A DNA stretch of 64,000 nt from Gemmobacter denitrificans (GTDB taxonomy: Bacteria > Pseudomonadota > Alphaproteobacteria > Rhodobacterales > Rhodobacteraceae), in the NCBI RefSeq assembly GCF_036964905.1, contig NZ_JBALHR010000009.1, positions 62,001 through 126,000 on the forward strand, written 5' to 3'. A program made the translations under genes and the position numbers. The notes under the pieces were generated by a model. It was not told where the DNA came from. It made no database searches and saw nothing but the letters and a program-made list of their open reading frames with translations. Shown piece after piece: positions 1 through 7,512 of this stretch (the stretch's first letter is position 1; each line of letters opens with the position of its first letter).

Positions 1-128
1 TCACCCTGCCGCGTGCGGCCTATCTGGCATTGGGCGGGCATGAAACGGCGATCCGGTCGCTGGCCGAGGTGCTGGAAACCGGCGGCGAATATCCGACAGC
101 GGCGCGGTTCGAAAGGCCACCGGAATGA
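1..128 (+). CDS. C-terminal end of an unidentified protein (partial)
   Basis: The last 41 codons of a gene that starts before the window, read in the frame beginning at base 3, end at TGA 126-128. That stop overlaps the ATG of the UPF0280 gene (ATGA), so the two are co-translated. The visible tail (AAYLALGGHETAIRSLAEVL, then a PTAARFERPPE end) contains no diagnostic motif. From memory, UPF0280 and DUF1185 genes often follow a gene annotated 6-hydroxynicotinate reductase (an iron-sulfur protein) in related bacteria. That is a guess from context, not something the tail shows. Confidence 0.6.
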   Translation, partial: TLPRAAYLALGGHETAIRSLAEVLETGGEYPTAARFERPPE

Positions 129-955
129 CGCATCAGGCCCATCTTCTGCCCGACGGGCGATTGCATCTGCATCATGGGCCGATGGATGTGATCGTATCGG
201 CGGAAGGGGCCGATGTTCCGGTGGCCTATCGCGCGGCCGAGGCGCGCTTTGCCACGATCCTGACCGAACTTGTGGCCGAATTGCCCGCATTGCGCAGCGC
301 GCATCCCGGCCTGCTGACGGGGGCTGTGGCGCGGCGGATGGCGGCGGCGGTGGCCCCGCACCGCCCTGCCTTCATCACCCCCATGGCGGCGGTTGCTGGC
401 GCGGTGGCGCAAGAGGTGCTGGCCGCCATGCCGCTGCAGCATCTGCGCCGGGCTGCGGTGAATAACGGGGGCGATATCGCGCTGCATCTTGCCCCCGGCG
501 CCAGCTATCGCATTGCGTTGGCGGGGTGCGGGATCACGGCGCAGGTTGTGGCAGACAGCGGGGTGCGTGGTATCGCGACCTCGGGGCGCGGGGGGCGGTC
601 ACTGTCCTTTGGCATTGCCGATGCGGTCACGGTTCTGGCCGCCACGGCGGCAGGCGCGGATGCGGCGGCGACCATGATCGCCAACGCGGTGGACCTGCCC
701 GGCCATCCCGCCATCCTGCGCCAACCCGCCTGCGACGTGCAGGCCGACAGCGATCTTGGCGCGCGGCCCGTGACCCGCGCCGTGGGCCATCTGACGGCAG
801 AGGATATGCAGCAGGCCCTGCAGCCCGGCGCGGCGCTTGCGCAGCAACTGATCGACGCCGGGGTGATTGCCGCTGCGGCAGTTTTCCTGCACCCTTTCCA
901 CATCATTCTGGGCCAGCCCCTGCTGGCCGCAACCCCGGAGCCAGCCTGTGCCTGA
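125..955 (+). CDS. UPF0280 family protein (ApbE-like fold)
   Basis: A 276-residue protein matching the UPF0280 family in length and layout: an N-terminal region ending in a GAVARRMAAAV helix, the NNGGDIALHL segment near residues 113-122, and a Gly-rich GIATSGRGGRSLSFGIADAV stretch near 152-171. These NGGD and TSG segments recall ApbE-type flavin transferases, whose fold the family is thought to share. The biochemical role is unknown. It overlaps the upstream gene by ATGA and the downstream DUF1185 gene by 8 bases, so it sits inside a translationally coupled set upstream of the importer and HyuAB genes. This suggests a part in handling the same substrate. Confidence 0.85.
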   Translation: MTHQAHLLPDGRLHLHHGPMDVIVSAEGADVPVAYRAAEARFATILTELVAELPALRSAHPGLLTGAVARRMAAAVAPHRPAFITPMAAVAGAVAQEVLAAMPLQHLRRAAVNNGGDIALHLAPGASYRIALAGCGITAQVVADSGVRGIATSGRGGRSLSFGIADAVTVLAATAAGADAAATMIANAVDLPGHPAILRQPACDVQADSDLGARPVTRAVGHLTAEDMQQALQPGAALAQQLIDAGVIAAAAVFLHPFHIILGQPLLAATPEPACA

Positions 956-1529
956 TTTTCCCATCCGCAAGATCACCCTACAGATCGAGGAAATCCACCA
1001 TGATGGCGGGCCGGTCGCGGCGCAACCTCGGCTGCGCGGGGCAGTGCTGGCGCTGGTGAAGAACCCCTTCGCCGGGCGTTACGTCCCCGATCTGCAGCCC
1101 GCGATGGAGGATCTGAAGCCGCTGGGTCTGGCCATGAGCGACAGGCTGATCGCCGCCCTGGGCGGGCGCGAGGGGATCGACGCCTATGGCAAGGGGGCCA
1201 TCGTCGGGGCGGGGGGCGAGCTGGAACATGGCGCGCTCTGGCATGCGCCGGGGGGCTATGCGATGCGTGAAAGGCTGGGGGAAAGCCGGGCCATCGTGCC
1301 CTCGGCCAAAAAGGTGGGGCCGATGGGCGCGCGGATCGACATACCGCTGGGCCATATCAATGCCGCCTATGTGCGCGGCCATTTCGATGCGATGGAGGTG
1401 GGCCTGCCCGATGGGCCACGCGCCGATGAAATCGTCTTTGTGCTGGCCATGGCCAAGGGTGCGCGCATCCACAGCCGGATGGGCGGTCTGGAACTGCATC
1501 AAGTCAAGGGCGAGGACGGGCTGAGATGA
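948..1529 (+). CDS. Amino acid synthesis family protein (DUF1185)
   Basis: This 193-residue protein begins PDFPIRKITLQIEEIHHDGG and carries the family features LVKNPFAGRY, a central GKGAIVGAGGELEHGALWH segment and PMGARIDIPLGHINAAYVR. A GTG start at 948 is chosen because it overlaps the upstream TGA (953-955) and the protein then starts exactly where the family does; an in-frame start at 867 would lie deep inside the UPF0280 gene. The family is called amino acid synthesis protein in databases, but its reaction is not established. Its stop overlaps the next ATG. With UPF0280 it forms a conserved pair, here upstream of a LivKHMGF importer and HyuAB. Confidence 0.85.
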   Translation: MPDFPIRKITLQIEEIHHDGGPVAAQPRLRGAVLALVKNPFAGRYVPDLQPAMEDLKPLGLAMSDRLIAALGGREGIDAYGKGAIVGAGGELEHGALWHAPGGYAMRERLGESRAIVPSAKKVGPMGARIDIPLGHINAAYVRGHFDAMEVGLPDGPRADEIVFVLAMAKGARIHSRMGGLELHQVKGEDGLR

Positions 1530-2899
1530 CCCTACGCGGCGCATTGGCCCTGACCCTGATCTGCGCACCGGGCGCGGGTCTGGCCTGTGCGCTGCCGCCC
1601 TCCATCATCCTGACACTGCCGACCGGCCATTACATGACCGGCGCGGCGGCAGCGGTGGGGCTGACGGCGCTGTGGGGGGCCTTTGCCGCGCGCCTGCCGG
1701 TGTTTCGCGCGCATCTGGTGCTGGAACGGCGGGTGCTGCTGCCCGAAACCCTGACATCCTATCTGTCGGCGCTGGCGCTGATCGGCCTGCTGTTCATCGG
1801 CGCGACCGGGGCACGCGATCCGATGCACAATCTGCTGACGCTGGTGGTCTGGACCGGGCTTTGGGTGGCGTTGCCGCTGGGAAGCCTGATCTTCGGCAAT
1901 CTGTGGCGCGCGCTGAACCCCTGGACAGGGCCGGTTCGTCTGACGCGGCTTGCCCTGGGATGGCAGGGCAGTATCGGCCTGTCCCGCTGGGGACAGTGGC
2001 CTGCGGTGGCGGGTCTGCTGGGCTTTGGCTGGTTCATGCTGGTATCGCTGCAGCCCGAAGATCCGCTGACGCTGGCATGGGTCTTGGGCAGCTATGCCGC
2101 CGTGATCTTCGTGCTGGCCGTGGCCGAGGGCGAAGACTGGCTGCAGCAGGGCGAATTTCTGACGCTCTACCTGACCCTGCTGTCGCGGATCTCGCCGCTC
2201 TGGCTGGAGATTGATGGAAATCGCGCCCGGCTGATGGTGGGTTGGCCCGGCGCACAGGTCCTGCGCATGGCGCCCCTGGGTGCGGCGGGAATTGCCTTTG
2301 TCACCCTTGCCCTTGCCGTGCTGACCTTTGACGGGCTGATGGAGACCTTTTTCTGGCTGGCCCTGATCGGGGAAAACCCGCTGGAATTTACCGGCCGGTC
2401 GGCGGTGCAGGGGGTGAATACGGCAGGGCTGCTGGCCACCTGGGCGCTGACAGCCACCACCATTCTGGGTTCGCTGGCCGCAGGCCGATGGCTGGCGGGT
2501 GCGCGGGGGGCCTTTCTGGCCGAAGCCGGGCCTGCCATGCTGGCCTTTCTGGCCATCGCTGCGGGCTACCACGCCGCGCATTACCTGATCACCCTGCTGA
2601 CGGCGGGGCAATATACGCTAAGCGCGCTGAACGATCCGTTCTTTCAGGGCGATGCGCTGCTGGGGCTTGATCCTTTTTATGTCTCCATGGGGTTCCTGAC
2701 CGATCAGGGCGCGATGACTGCACTGTGGAACAGCCAGTTCGCGCTGATCCTGGGCGCGCATCTGCTGGGCTTGCTGCTGGCGCTGCAGATCGGCCAGCGG
2801 ATCGGGCAGGGCGCAATCGCCCATTTGCCGATGACGGTTTTGATGATCGGATACACGACTTTGGGCCTGTGGCTCTTGTCACAGCCCCGTGGAGTATGA
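1526..2899 (+). CDS. Polytopic membrane protein, function unknown
   Basis: A 457-residue protein with about 11 to 12 hydrophobic helices spread over its whole length, so an inner-membrane protein. It begins with a signal-like helix (LRGALALTLICAPGAGLACA). The loop FGNLWRALNPWTGPVRL near residues 123-139 resembles a segment I remember from membrane proteins annotated, on weak grounds, as fenitrothion hydrolase; I would not transfer that function. The ATG overlaps the DUF1185 stop, so it is in the same operon. A permease or membrane-bound accessory for the same substrate is possible but not shown. Confidence 0.75.
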   Translation: MTLRGALALTLICAPGAGLACALPPSIILTLPTGHYMTGAAAAVGLTALWGAFAARLPVFRAHLVLERRVLLPETLTSYLSALALIGLLFIGATGARDPMHNLLTLVVWTGLWVALPLGSLIFGNLWRALNPWTGPVRLTRLALGWQGSIGLSRWGQWPAVAGLLGFGWFMLVSLQPEDPLTLAWVLGSYAAVIFVLAVAEGEDWLQQGEFLTLYLTLLSRISPLWLEIDGNRARLMVGWPGAQVLRMAPLGAAGIAFVTLALAVLTFDGLMETFFWLALIGENPLEFTGRSAVQGVNTAGLLATWALTATTILGSLAAGRWLAGARGAFLAEAGPAMLAFLAIAAGYHAAHYLITLLTAGQYTLSALNDPFFQGDALLGLDPFYVSMGFLTDQGAMTALWNSQFALILGAHLLGLLLALQIGQRIGQGAIAHLPMTVLMIGYTTLGLWLLSQPRGV

Positions 2900-2977
2900 C
2901 ACCAAGAGACGGAAATGCAAATAAAATCATAAGCATACCAACAAACAGGGCAATGCCCCGCACCACAGGAGACGACG
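2900..2977 (+). promoter_or_regulatory. AT-rich gap before the importer, possible promoter and strong RBS
   Basis: The 78 bases between the membrane protein and the binding-protein gene are clearly AT-richer than their surroundings (GCAAATAAAATCATAAGC and nearby). They end in an AGGAG Shine-Dalgarno six bases before ATG 2978. A small GGGC/GCCC inverted repeat lies just before the RBS. A separate promoter for the importer is plausible, but no convincing -35/-10 pair could be assigned. Confidence 0.35.
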
Positions 2978-4276
2978 ATGAAGACCGATTTCGCAGGCCC
3001 GAACTTCTCCGCTTTCGCCCCGACCCGCCGCAGCGTTCTGGGCGGCATGGCAGCCGGGGCGGCACTTGCCCTGAGCCCCGCGCGCTTTGCGCATGCACAG
3101 GCCGCCCCGATCAAGTTGGGCTTTCAGCTGCATCGCACCGGCATCGGCGCGGCCTATGGCCGCTGGTATGAACGCACGGCACAGGCCGCGCTGAAGCTGG
3201 TGAACGAACAGGGGGGCATCAATGGCCGCCCGGTCGAAATCGTGTTCGAGGATGACGGCACCGATCCCAAGCGGGGCGCAGAAGTGGTGGAAAAGCTGGT
3301 CAATCAGGCGGGCTGCGACCTGATCTTCGGGCCACTGTTTTCGCATGTCGTCATCGGGTCGGCCCCGCGTGCGGGCGAATTGAAGGTGCCCTATCTGGTA
3401 TGTTCGGAAGGCTATCACGTTGCCAGCGGCATGTTGAACCGCTGGACCCTGCAGCCGGGCATTACCGATGTGCGGGCGCAGGTCAGCTCCATGGCGCCAT
3501 GGGTCATGCAGAATCTGGGCAAGAAGGTCACCATGGTCTTTCCCGATTATGCCTTTGGCCATGATCACCGCGATTTCTTTACCGAAGCGGTCAAGGCGCA
3601 GGGCGGCGAGGTGATCGCCCATATCGCCATTCCGCCGACCGAAACCAGCTTTACCCGCTATCTGCCGCAGATCCCGGCAGAGACCGAGGTTCTGTATCAT
3701 GTCATGGTCGGGCCGGCCGTTCTGACCTTTGTCAAGGAACTGGGCGAATTCTATGGCAGCGGGGCCCGCCCGCAGATCTTTGGCTTTATCGACAGTCTGG
3801 AGGCCGTGGATACCGCCGCACCCGGGCTGGAATTTCTGGAAGGCACCCATTTCTGGGAAGGCCATAACCGGGTGAAACAGGCCGATGCGCCGGAATGGGA
3901 AGCCACCTATCGCGCCGCAGTGGGGGTGGATGACACGGGCGCGTCCGTCAGCGATGCCAAGGATGTGGCCACCTACAGCCATATGTTCAGCTGCTGGGAA
4001 ACCCTGTTCATCATCAAGAAGGGGATGGAGGCATCGGGCTATCAATCCCCCGCTGATCGCCAGAAATTCGTCGAGGCGCTGGAGGCGATGACCACCTTTG
4101 ATGCCGGGCTTGACCATGTGCAGGGGGCCAAGACCTTCAACGGCAAGACCCATCAGGTGTTCGGGTCGCAGTTCATTTCCCGCGTCGAAGGCGGCAAGCT
4201 GATGCGGGTGCATCAGACCACGCTGGCCGACGGGCAATACCCTGATGCGGTGGATTACACCGCGCAATCCTTCTGA
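2978..4276 (+). CDS. ABC transporter substrate-binding protein, LivJ/LivK (type 1) family
   Basis: The 432-residue precursor has a twin-arginine-type leader: TRRSVLGGMAAGAALAL near residues 16-32, followed by an AHAQA cleavage region near 38-42. The mature part starts IKLGFQLHRTGIGAAYGRWY and contains VNEQGGINGRPVEIVFEDDG, the usual opening of type 1 periplasmic binding proteins for branched-chain amino acids, amides and urea. Relatives include AmiC and UrtA as well as LivJ, so the ligand cannot be read from sequence. Upstream UPF0280/DUF1185 and downstream HyuAB point to a cyclic amide or N-heterocycle. A strong GC hairpin follows its stop and probably favours its expression over the permease genes. 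Confidence 0.9.
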   Translation: MKTDFAGPNFSAFAPTRRSVLGGMAAGAALALSPARFAHAQAAPIKLGFQLHRTGIGAAYGRWYERTAQAALKLVNEQGGINGRPVEIVFEDDGTDPKRGAEVVEKLVNQAGCDLIFGPLFSHVVIGSAPRAGELKVPYLVCSEGYHVASGMLNRWTLQPGITDVRAQVSSMAPWVMQNLGKKVTMVFPDYAFGHDHRDFFTEAVKAQGGEVIAHIAIPPTETSFTRYLPQIPAETEVLYHVMVGPAVLTFVKELGEFYGSGARPQIFGFIDSLEAVDTAAPGLEFLEGTHFWEGHNRVKQADAPEWEATYRAAVGVDDTGASVSDAKDVATYSHMFSCWETLFIIKKGMEASGYQSPADRQKFVEALEAMTTFDAGLDHVQGAKTFNGKTHQVFGSQFISRVEGGKLMRVHQTTLADGQYPDAVDYTAQSF

Positions 4277-4287
4277 TCGAAAGGGGG

Positions 4288-4310
4288 GCGGGGGCCGGTC
4301 TGGCCCCCGC
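4288..4310 (+). other. Intercistronic hairpin between binding-protein and permease genes
   Basis: The arms GCGGGGGCC (4288-4296) and GGCCCCCGC (4302-4310) are perfect complements around a 5-base loop. There is no T-tract, and ATG 4316 of the permease gene follows five bases later, so this is not an ordinary terminator. Such hairpins after binding-protein genes commonly stabilise the upstream mRNA segment. This one also occupies the position where the permease gene's RBS should be. Confidence 0.7.
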
Positions 4311-4315
4311 GATCC

Positions 4316-5191
4316 ATGGGATTTGGACCGTTTCTTCTGCTGGCGACGCTGGAAGGCACCGTGATGGCGGCGGTGCTTGCGCTGTCTGCCGTGGGGCTTA
4401 GCCTGACCTTCGGGGTCATGCGGGTCGTGAATGTCGCCCATGGCGAGTTCTTCATGCTGGGCGCGGTGCTCAGCTGGGCCGTGTCGCTTTATGCGCCCAA
4501 CCCGGTGCTGGCCTTTGCACTGGCGCTGGTGCTGGTGCCACTGGCCGTTGGGGGGCTGGCCGCGCTGGCCGATGCGGCTGTGCTGAAACGGCTGAACTAT
4601 GACCCCGAGGCGACGATCGTTGCCACCATCGGGCTGTCATACATCCTGCAGCAGGCGGCGCTGACCTTCTTTGGCCCCGATGCCCGCCCGGTCGAGGCAC
4701 CTTTCAGCCTGCGGCTGCAGTTTCCGTGGTTCGGCTATTCCGGTTACAAGCTGTTTGTCGTGCTGGCAGCGGCGGCGATCCTGCTGGCGGTCTGGACCTT
4801 TCTGCGCCGGTCACGGGCCGGGCTGGTGATGCGGGCCACGCAGGTGGATCGCAACACGGCGCGCGCTTTTGGCATCGATGTGGACCGGGTCTATATGGGC
4901 ACTTTCGCGCTGGGCGCGGCGCTGGCCGCATTGGGGGCGGTGCTGATCGTGCCGATCCAGCAGGCGCATTACCTGATGGGGCATGACCCGCTGCTTTTGT
5001 CTTTCATCGTGGTCATCATCGGCGGGCTTGGGTCAATCCGGGGCACCCTGGTGGCGGCGTTGCTGATCGGGCTGTCAGACGGCATCATCTCGATGTTCTT
5101 TTCGCCGACGCTGGCCAAGATCATCGCCACGCTGGCGGTGGCGCTGGTGCTGGTGTTCCGCCCGCAGGGCCTGTTCGGAGAACGGGCATGA
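4316..5191 (+). CDS. ABC transporter permease, LivH type
   Basis: A 291-residue inner-membrane permease with about eight helices. The LivH hallmark FGVMRVVNVAHGEFFMLGA lies near residues 34-52, and the EAA-type cytoplasmic loop region, ATQVDRNTARAFGIDVDRVY, near 178-197. It ends in a LFGERA tail typical of the family (FRPQGLFG). It should form the membrane channel with the LivM protein. No purine-rich Shine-Dalgarno is visible outside the hairpin that directly precedes ATG 4316, so translation may depend on the upstream gene or on opening of the hairpin. Its stop overlaps the next gene by ATGA. Confidence 0.9.
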   Translation: MGFGPFLLLATLEGTVMAAVLALSAVGLSLTFGVMRVVNVAHGEFFMLGAVLSWAVSLYAPNPVLAFALALVLVPLAVGGLAALADAAVLKRLNYDPEATIVATIGLSYILQQAALTFFGPDARPVEAPFSLRLQFPWFGYSGYKLFVVLAAAAILLAVWTFLRRSRAGLVMRATQVDRNTARAFGIDVDRVYMGTFALGAALAALGAVLIVPIQQAHYLMGHDPLLLSFIVVIIGGLGSIRGTLVAALLIGLSDGIISMFFSPTLAKIIATLAVALVLVFRPQGLFGERA

Positions 5192-6120
5192 AGGCGCTGG
5201 CGCTGCATATCGCGGTGATTGCCGGGCTATGGCTGCTGCATGGTCTGCTGCCCGCCTATCACCATGGCAACATGGCGCGGATCATGGTGCTGGCGGTCTT
5301 TGCCATGGGCTACAATATCGCCTTTGGCTATACCGGCCTGCTCAGCCTTGGGCATGCGCTGTTTCTGGCGGCGGGCATGTATGCCATGGGGCTGGGCGCG
5401 CAACACTTTGGCACCGGGGCCTTGCCGGGGTTGATCCTGGGCACGCTGGCGGGCGGGGGCATTGCCGGGCTGGTGGGGCTGCTGGCACTGCGCACGGCGG
5501 GGGTCAGCTTCATGATCGTGACGCTGATGTTCGCGCAGGCGGGCTATCTGACGCTGCTGTATTTCGGCGCGGTCACCGGCGGGGATGAGGGCTTTCCCCT
5601 GCCTGCCGCCGCGCGCATCCTGGCCGGGCTGGACCTGACACAGGACGGGCCGCGGTATCTGGTGGCGCTGGCGCTGTTTTCCGTGGGGCTGATGGCGCAA
5701 CTGGCCCTGGTGCAATCGCGCTTTGGCCGGGTGATGGTGGCCATGCGCGAAAACGAGGATCGCAGCCGGATGCTGGGCTACAACCCGTTCCGGGTGAAGC
5801 TGACGGCGCTGATCCTGTCAGGGCTTTATGCCGGGGCGGCGGGGGCGGCCTATGGGCTGTTGTTCGGCTATGTGGGGGCAAGTTTTGCCACCATCCAGTT
5901 CAGCATCCTGCCCATGCTCTATGTGCTGCTGGGGGGGGCGGGCACCACCTTGGGGCCGCTCTTGGGGGCGGTGCTGATGTTCTATCTGATCGATACCGCA
6001 TCGACCCATTCATCGGCGCATCTTCTGGTGATCGGGGTGGCGCTGCTGGTTCTGGTGCTGTTCGCGCCCAAGGGTCTTCTGGGCACGCTGCGCGACAGGG
6101 GGATCAGATGGCTGCCATGA
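5188..6120 (+). CDS. ABC transporter permease, LivM type
   Basis: A 310-residue polytopic permease with the LivM signature GYTGLLSLGHALFLAAGMYA near residues 49-68 and the cytoplasmic coupling segment ENEDRSRMLGYNPFRVKL near 187-204. It ends with the usual LFAPKGLLGTLRDRG tail. It pairs with the LivH protein to form the heterodimeric channel. The start overlaps the livH stop and its own 3' end overlaps the ATPase gene by 13 bases, so all four transporter subunits are translationally coupled. Confidence 0.9.
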   Translation: MKALALHIAVIAGLWLLHGLLPAYHHGNMARIMVLAVFAMGYNIAFGYTGLLSLGHALFLAAGMYAMGLGAQHFGTGALPGLILGTLAGGGIAGLVGLLALRTAGVSFMIVTLMFAQAGYLTLLYFGAVTGGDEGFPLPAAARILAGLDLTQDGPRYLVALALFSVGLMAQLALVQSRFGRVMVAMRENEDRSRMLGYNPFRVKLTALILSGLYAGAAGAAYGLLFGYVGASFATIQFSILPMLYVLLGGAGTTLGPLLGAVLMFYLIDTASTHSSAHLLVIGVALLVLVLFAPKGLLGTLRDRGIRWLP

Positions 6121-6824
6121 TCCTTGAAGCGCAGGGGCTGGCCCGCGCCTTTGGCGGGTTGCGCGCGGTGGATGGCGTCGATTTCGCGCTGCGGGCGGGT
6201 GAAATTCACGCCCTGATCGGCCCGAATGGCGCCGGAAAGACCACCTTTGTCAGCCTGCTGTCGGGGCGGCAGCGCGCGGATGCCGGCACGATCCGCTTTG
6301 ACGGGGCCGATATCACCCGCCTGCCCGCCCATGACAGGGTGGCGCGGGGTATTGCCTATACGTTCCAGATCACCTCGATCTATGCCGGGCTGGATGTCTT
6401 CGCCAATCTGGCGCTGGCGGTGCAGCGGCAGCGCGGGGCCGATCTGGCGGCAGATGTGCGCGCGGCAGCGGCCCGGGTGGGCCTGCAGGACCATCTGGCC
6501 ACGCGGGCGGGCGAACTGAGCTATGGTCACCAGCGCCTGCTGGAGGTGGGCATGGGTCTGGCCCTGCAGCCCCGGCTGCTGATCCTGGACGAACCGACCC
6601 AGGGCCTTGCGGCGGCAGAGATCGCCGGGTTCATCGCGCTGATCCGCAGCCTTGTGCCGGCGACCACGGTGCTGCTGATCGAACATAACATGGAGGTGGT
6701 CATGGATCTGGCGCAGCGGATCACCGTGCTGAATTTCGGCAAGGTTCTGGCCACGGGCAGCCCCGAGGAAATTCGGGCCAACCCTGCCGTGCAGGCCGCC
6801 TATCTGGGGACGCCGGATGCTTGA
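6108..6824 (+). CDS. ABC transporter ATPase, LivG type
   Basis: The 238-residue ATPase has Walker A GPNGAGKTTF near residues 38-47, a Q-loop FQITSIY, the degenerate signature LSYGHQRLLEVGM typical of LivG-like subunits, Walker B LLILDEPTQGL and the switch His in LIEHNMEVVMDLAQRI. ATG 6108 is used; a second ATG at 6117 is equally in frame and would remove the overlap with the LivM gene almost entirely. It powers the LivHM channel together with the LivF protein, whose gene overlaps its 3' end by 8 bases. Confidence 0.9.
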   Translation: MAAMILEAQGLARAFGGLRAVDGVDFALRAGEIHALIGPNGAGKTTFVSLLSGRQRADAGTIRFDGADITRLPAHDRVARGIAYTFQITSIYAGLDVFANLALAVQRQRGADLAADVRAAAARVGLQDHLATRAGELSYGHQRLLEVGMGLALQPRLLILDEPTQGLAAAEIAGFIALIRSLVPATTVLLIEHNMEVVMDLAQRITVLNFGKVLATGSPEEIRANPAVQAAYLGTPDA

Positions 6825-7512
6825 AATCAGGGGCCTGTCGGGTGGCTATGGCGCGACGCAAGTGCTGCAGGGGGTGGATTTCACAGCGCCCCCGGGCCAG
6901 ATCACCTGCATCATGGGGCGCAACGGGGCGGGCAAGACCACGCTTTGCCGGGCGATCATGGGGCAGATCGCCCGGAAGGCGGGCAGCATCACGCTGAACG
7001 GCACCGCGCTGCACGATCTGCCCGCACATGAGGTGCCGCGCCATGGTATCGGCTATGTGCCGCAGGGGCGGCGGTTGTTCGGCCCGCTGAGCGTGGCGGA
7101 GAATCTGGAAATCGGGTTGATGACGCGCGGCAAGGGCGCAGCCACGCGCGACCGGGTGCTGGACCTGTTTCCGCGCCTGCGCGAAAGGCTGGATCAGGCG
7201 GCGCGTACCCTTTCGGGCGGGGAACAGCAGATGCTGGCCGTGGCGCGTGCGCTGTGCCTGGAACCGGCGGTGCTGATCCTGGACGAACCCACCGAAGGCC
7301 TGCAGCCGTCGATGATCGCGCTGATCCGCGACCGGATCCAGGCGCTGAAATCCACCGGGGTTGCGACCATTCTGGTGGAACAGCGGGTGGAATCGGTCTT
7401 GCAGGTGGCCGACAGCGTGGCCTTCATGGTGCAGGGCAGGATTGTGGAAACCGTGGCCGCGCAAGGGCTTGGCCCCCGTGCGGCGCAATTCCAGACCTAT
7501 GTGGGGGTGTGA
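6817..7512 (+). CDS. ABC transporter ATPase, LivF type
   Basis: This 231-residue ATPase has Walker A GRNGAGKTTL, the LivF-like GYVPQGRRLFGPLSVAENL Q-loop region, a canonical signature LSGGEQQMLAVARAL, Walker B VLILDEPTEGL and a C-terminal VEQRVESVLQVAD switch region. It forms the nucleotide-binding heterodimer with the LivG subunit. It overlaps the upstream gene by 8 bases, and its TGA is followed immediately by the ATG of the HyuA-like gene. The importer and the hydrolase are therefore made from one transcript, which supports a shared substrate. Confidence 0.9.
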   Translation: MLEIRGLSGGYGATQVLQGVDFTAPPGQITCIMGRNGAGKTTLCRAIMGQIARKAGSITLNGTALHDLPAHEVPRHGIGYVPQGRRLFGPLSVAENLEIGLMTRGKGAATRDRVLDLFPRLRERLDQAARTLSGGEQQMLAVARALCLEPAVLILDEPTEGLQPSMIALIRDRIQALKSTGVATILVEQRVESVLQVADSVAFMVQGRIVETVAAQGLGPRAAQFQTYVGV

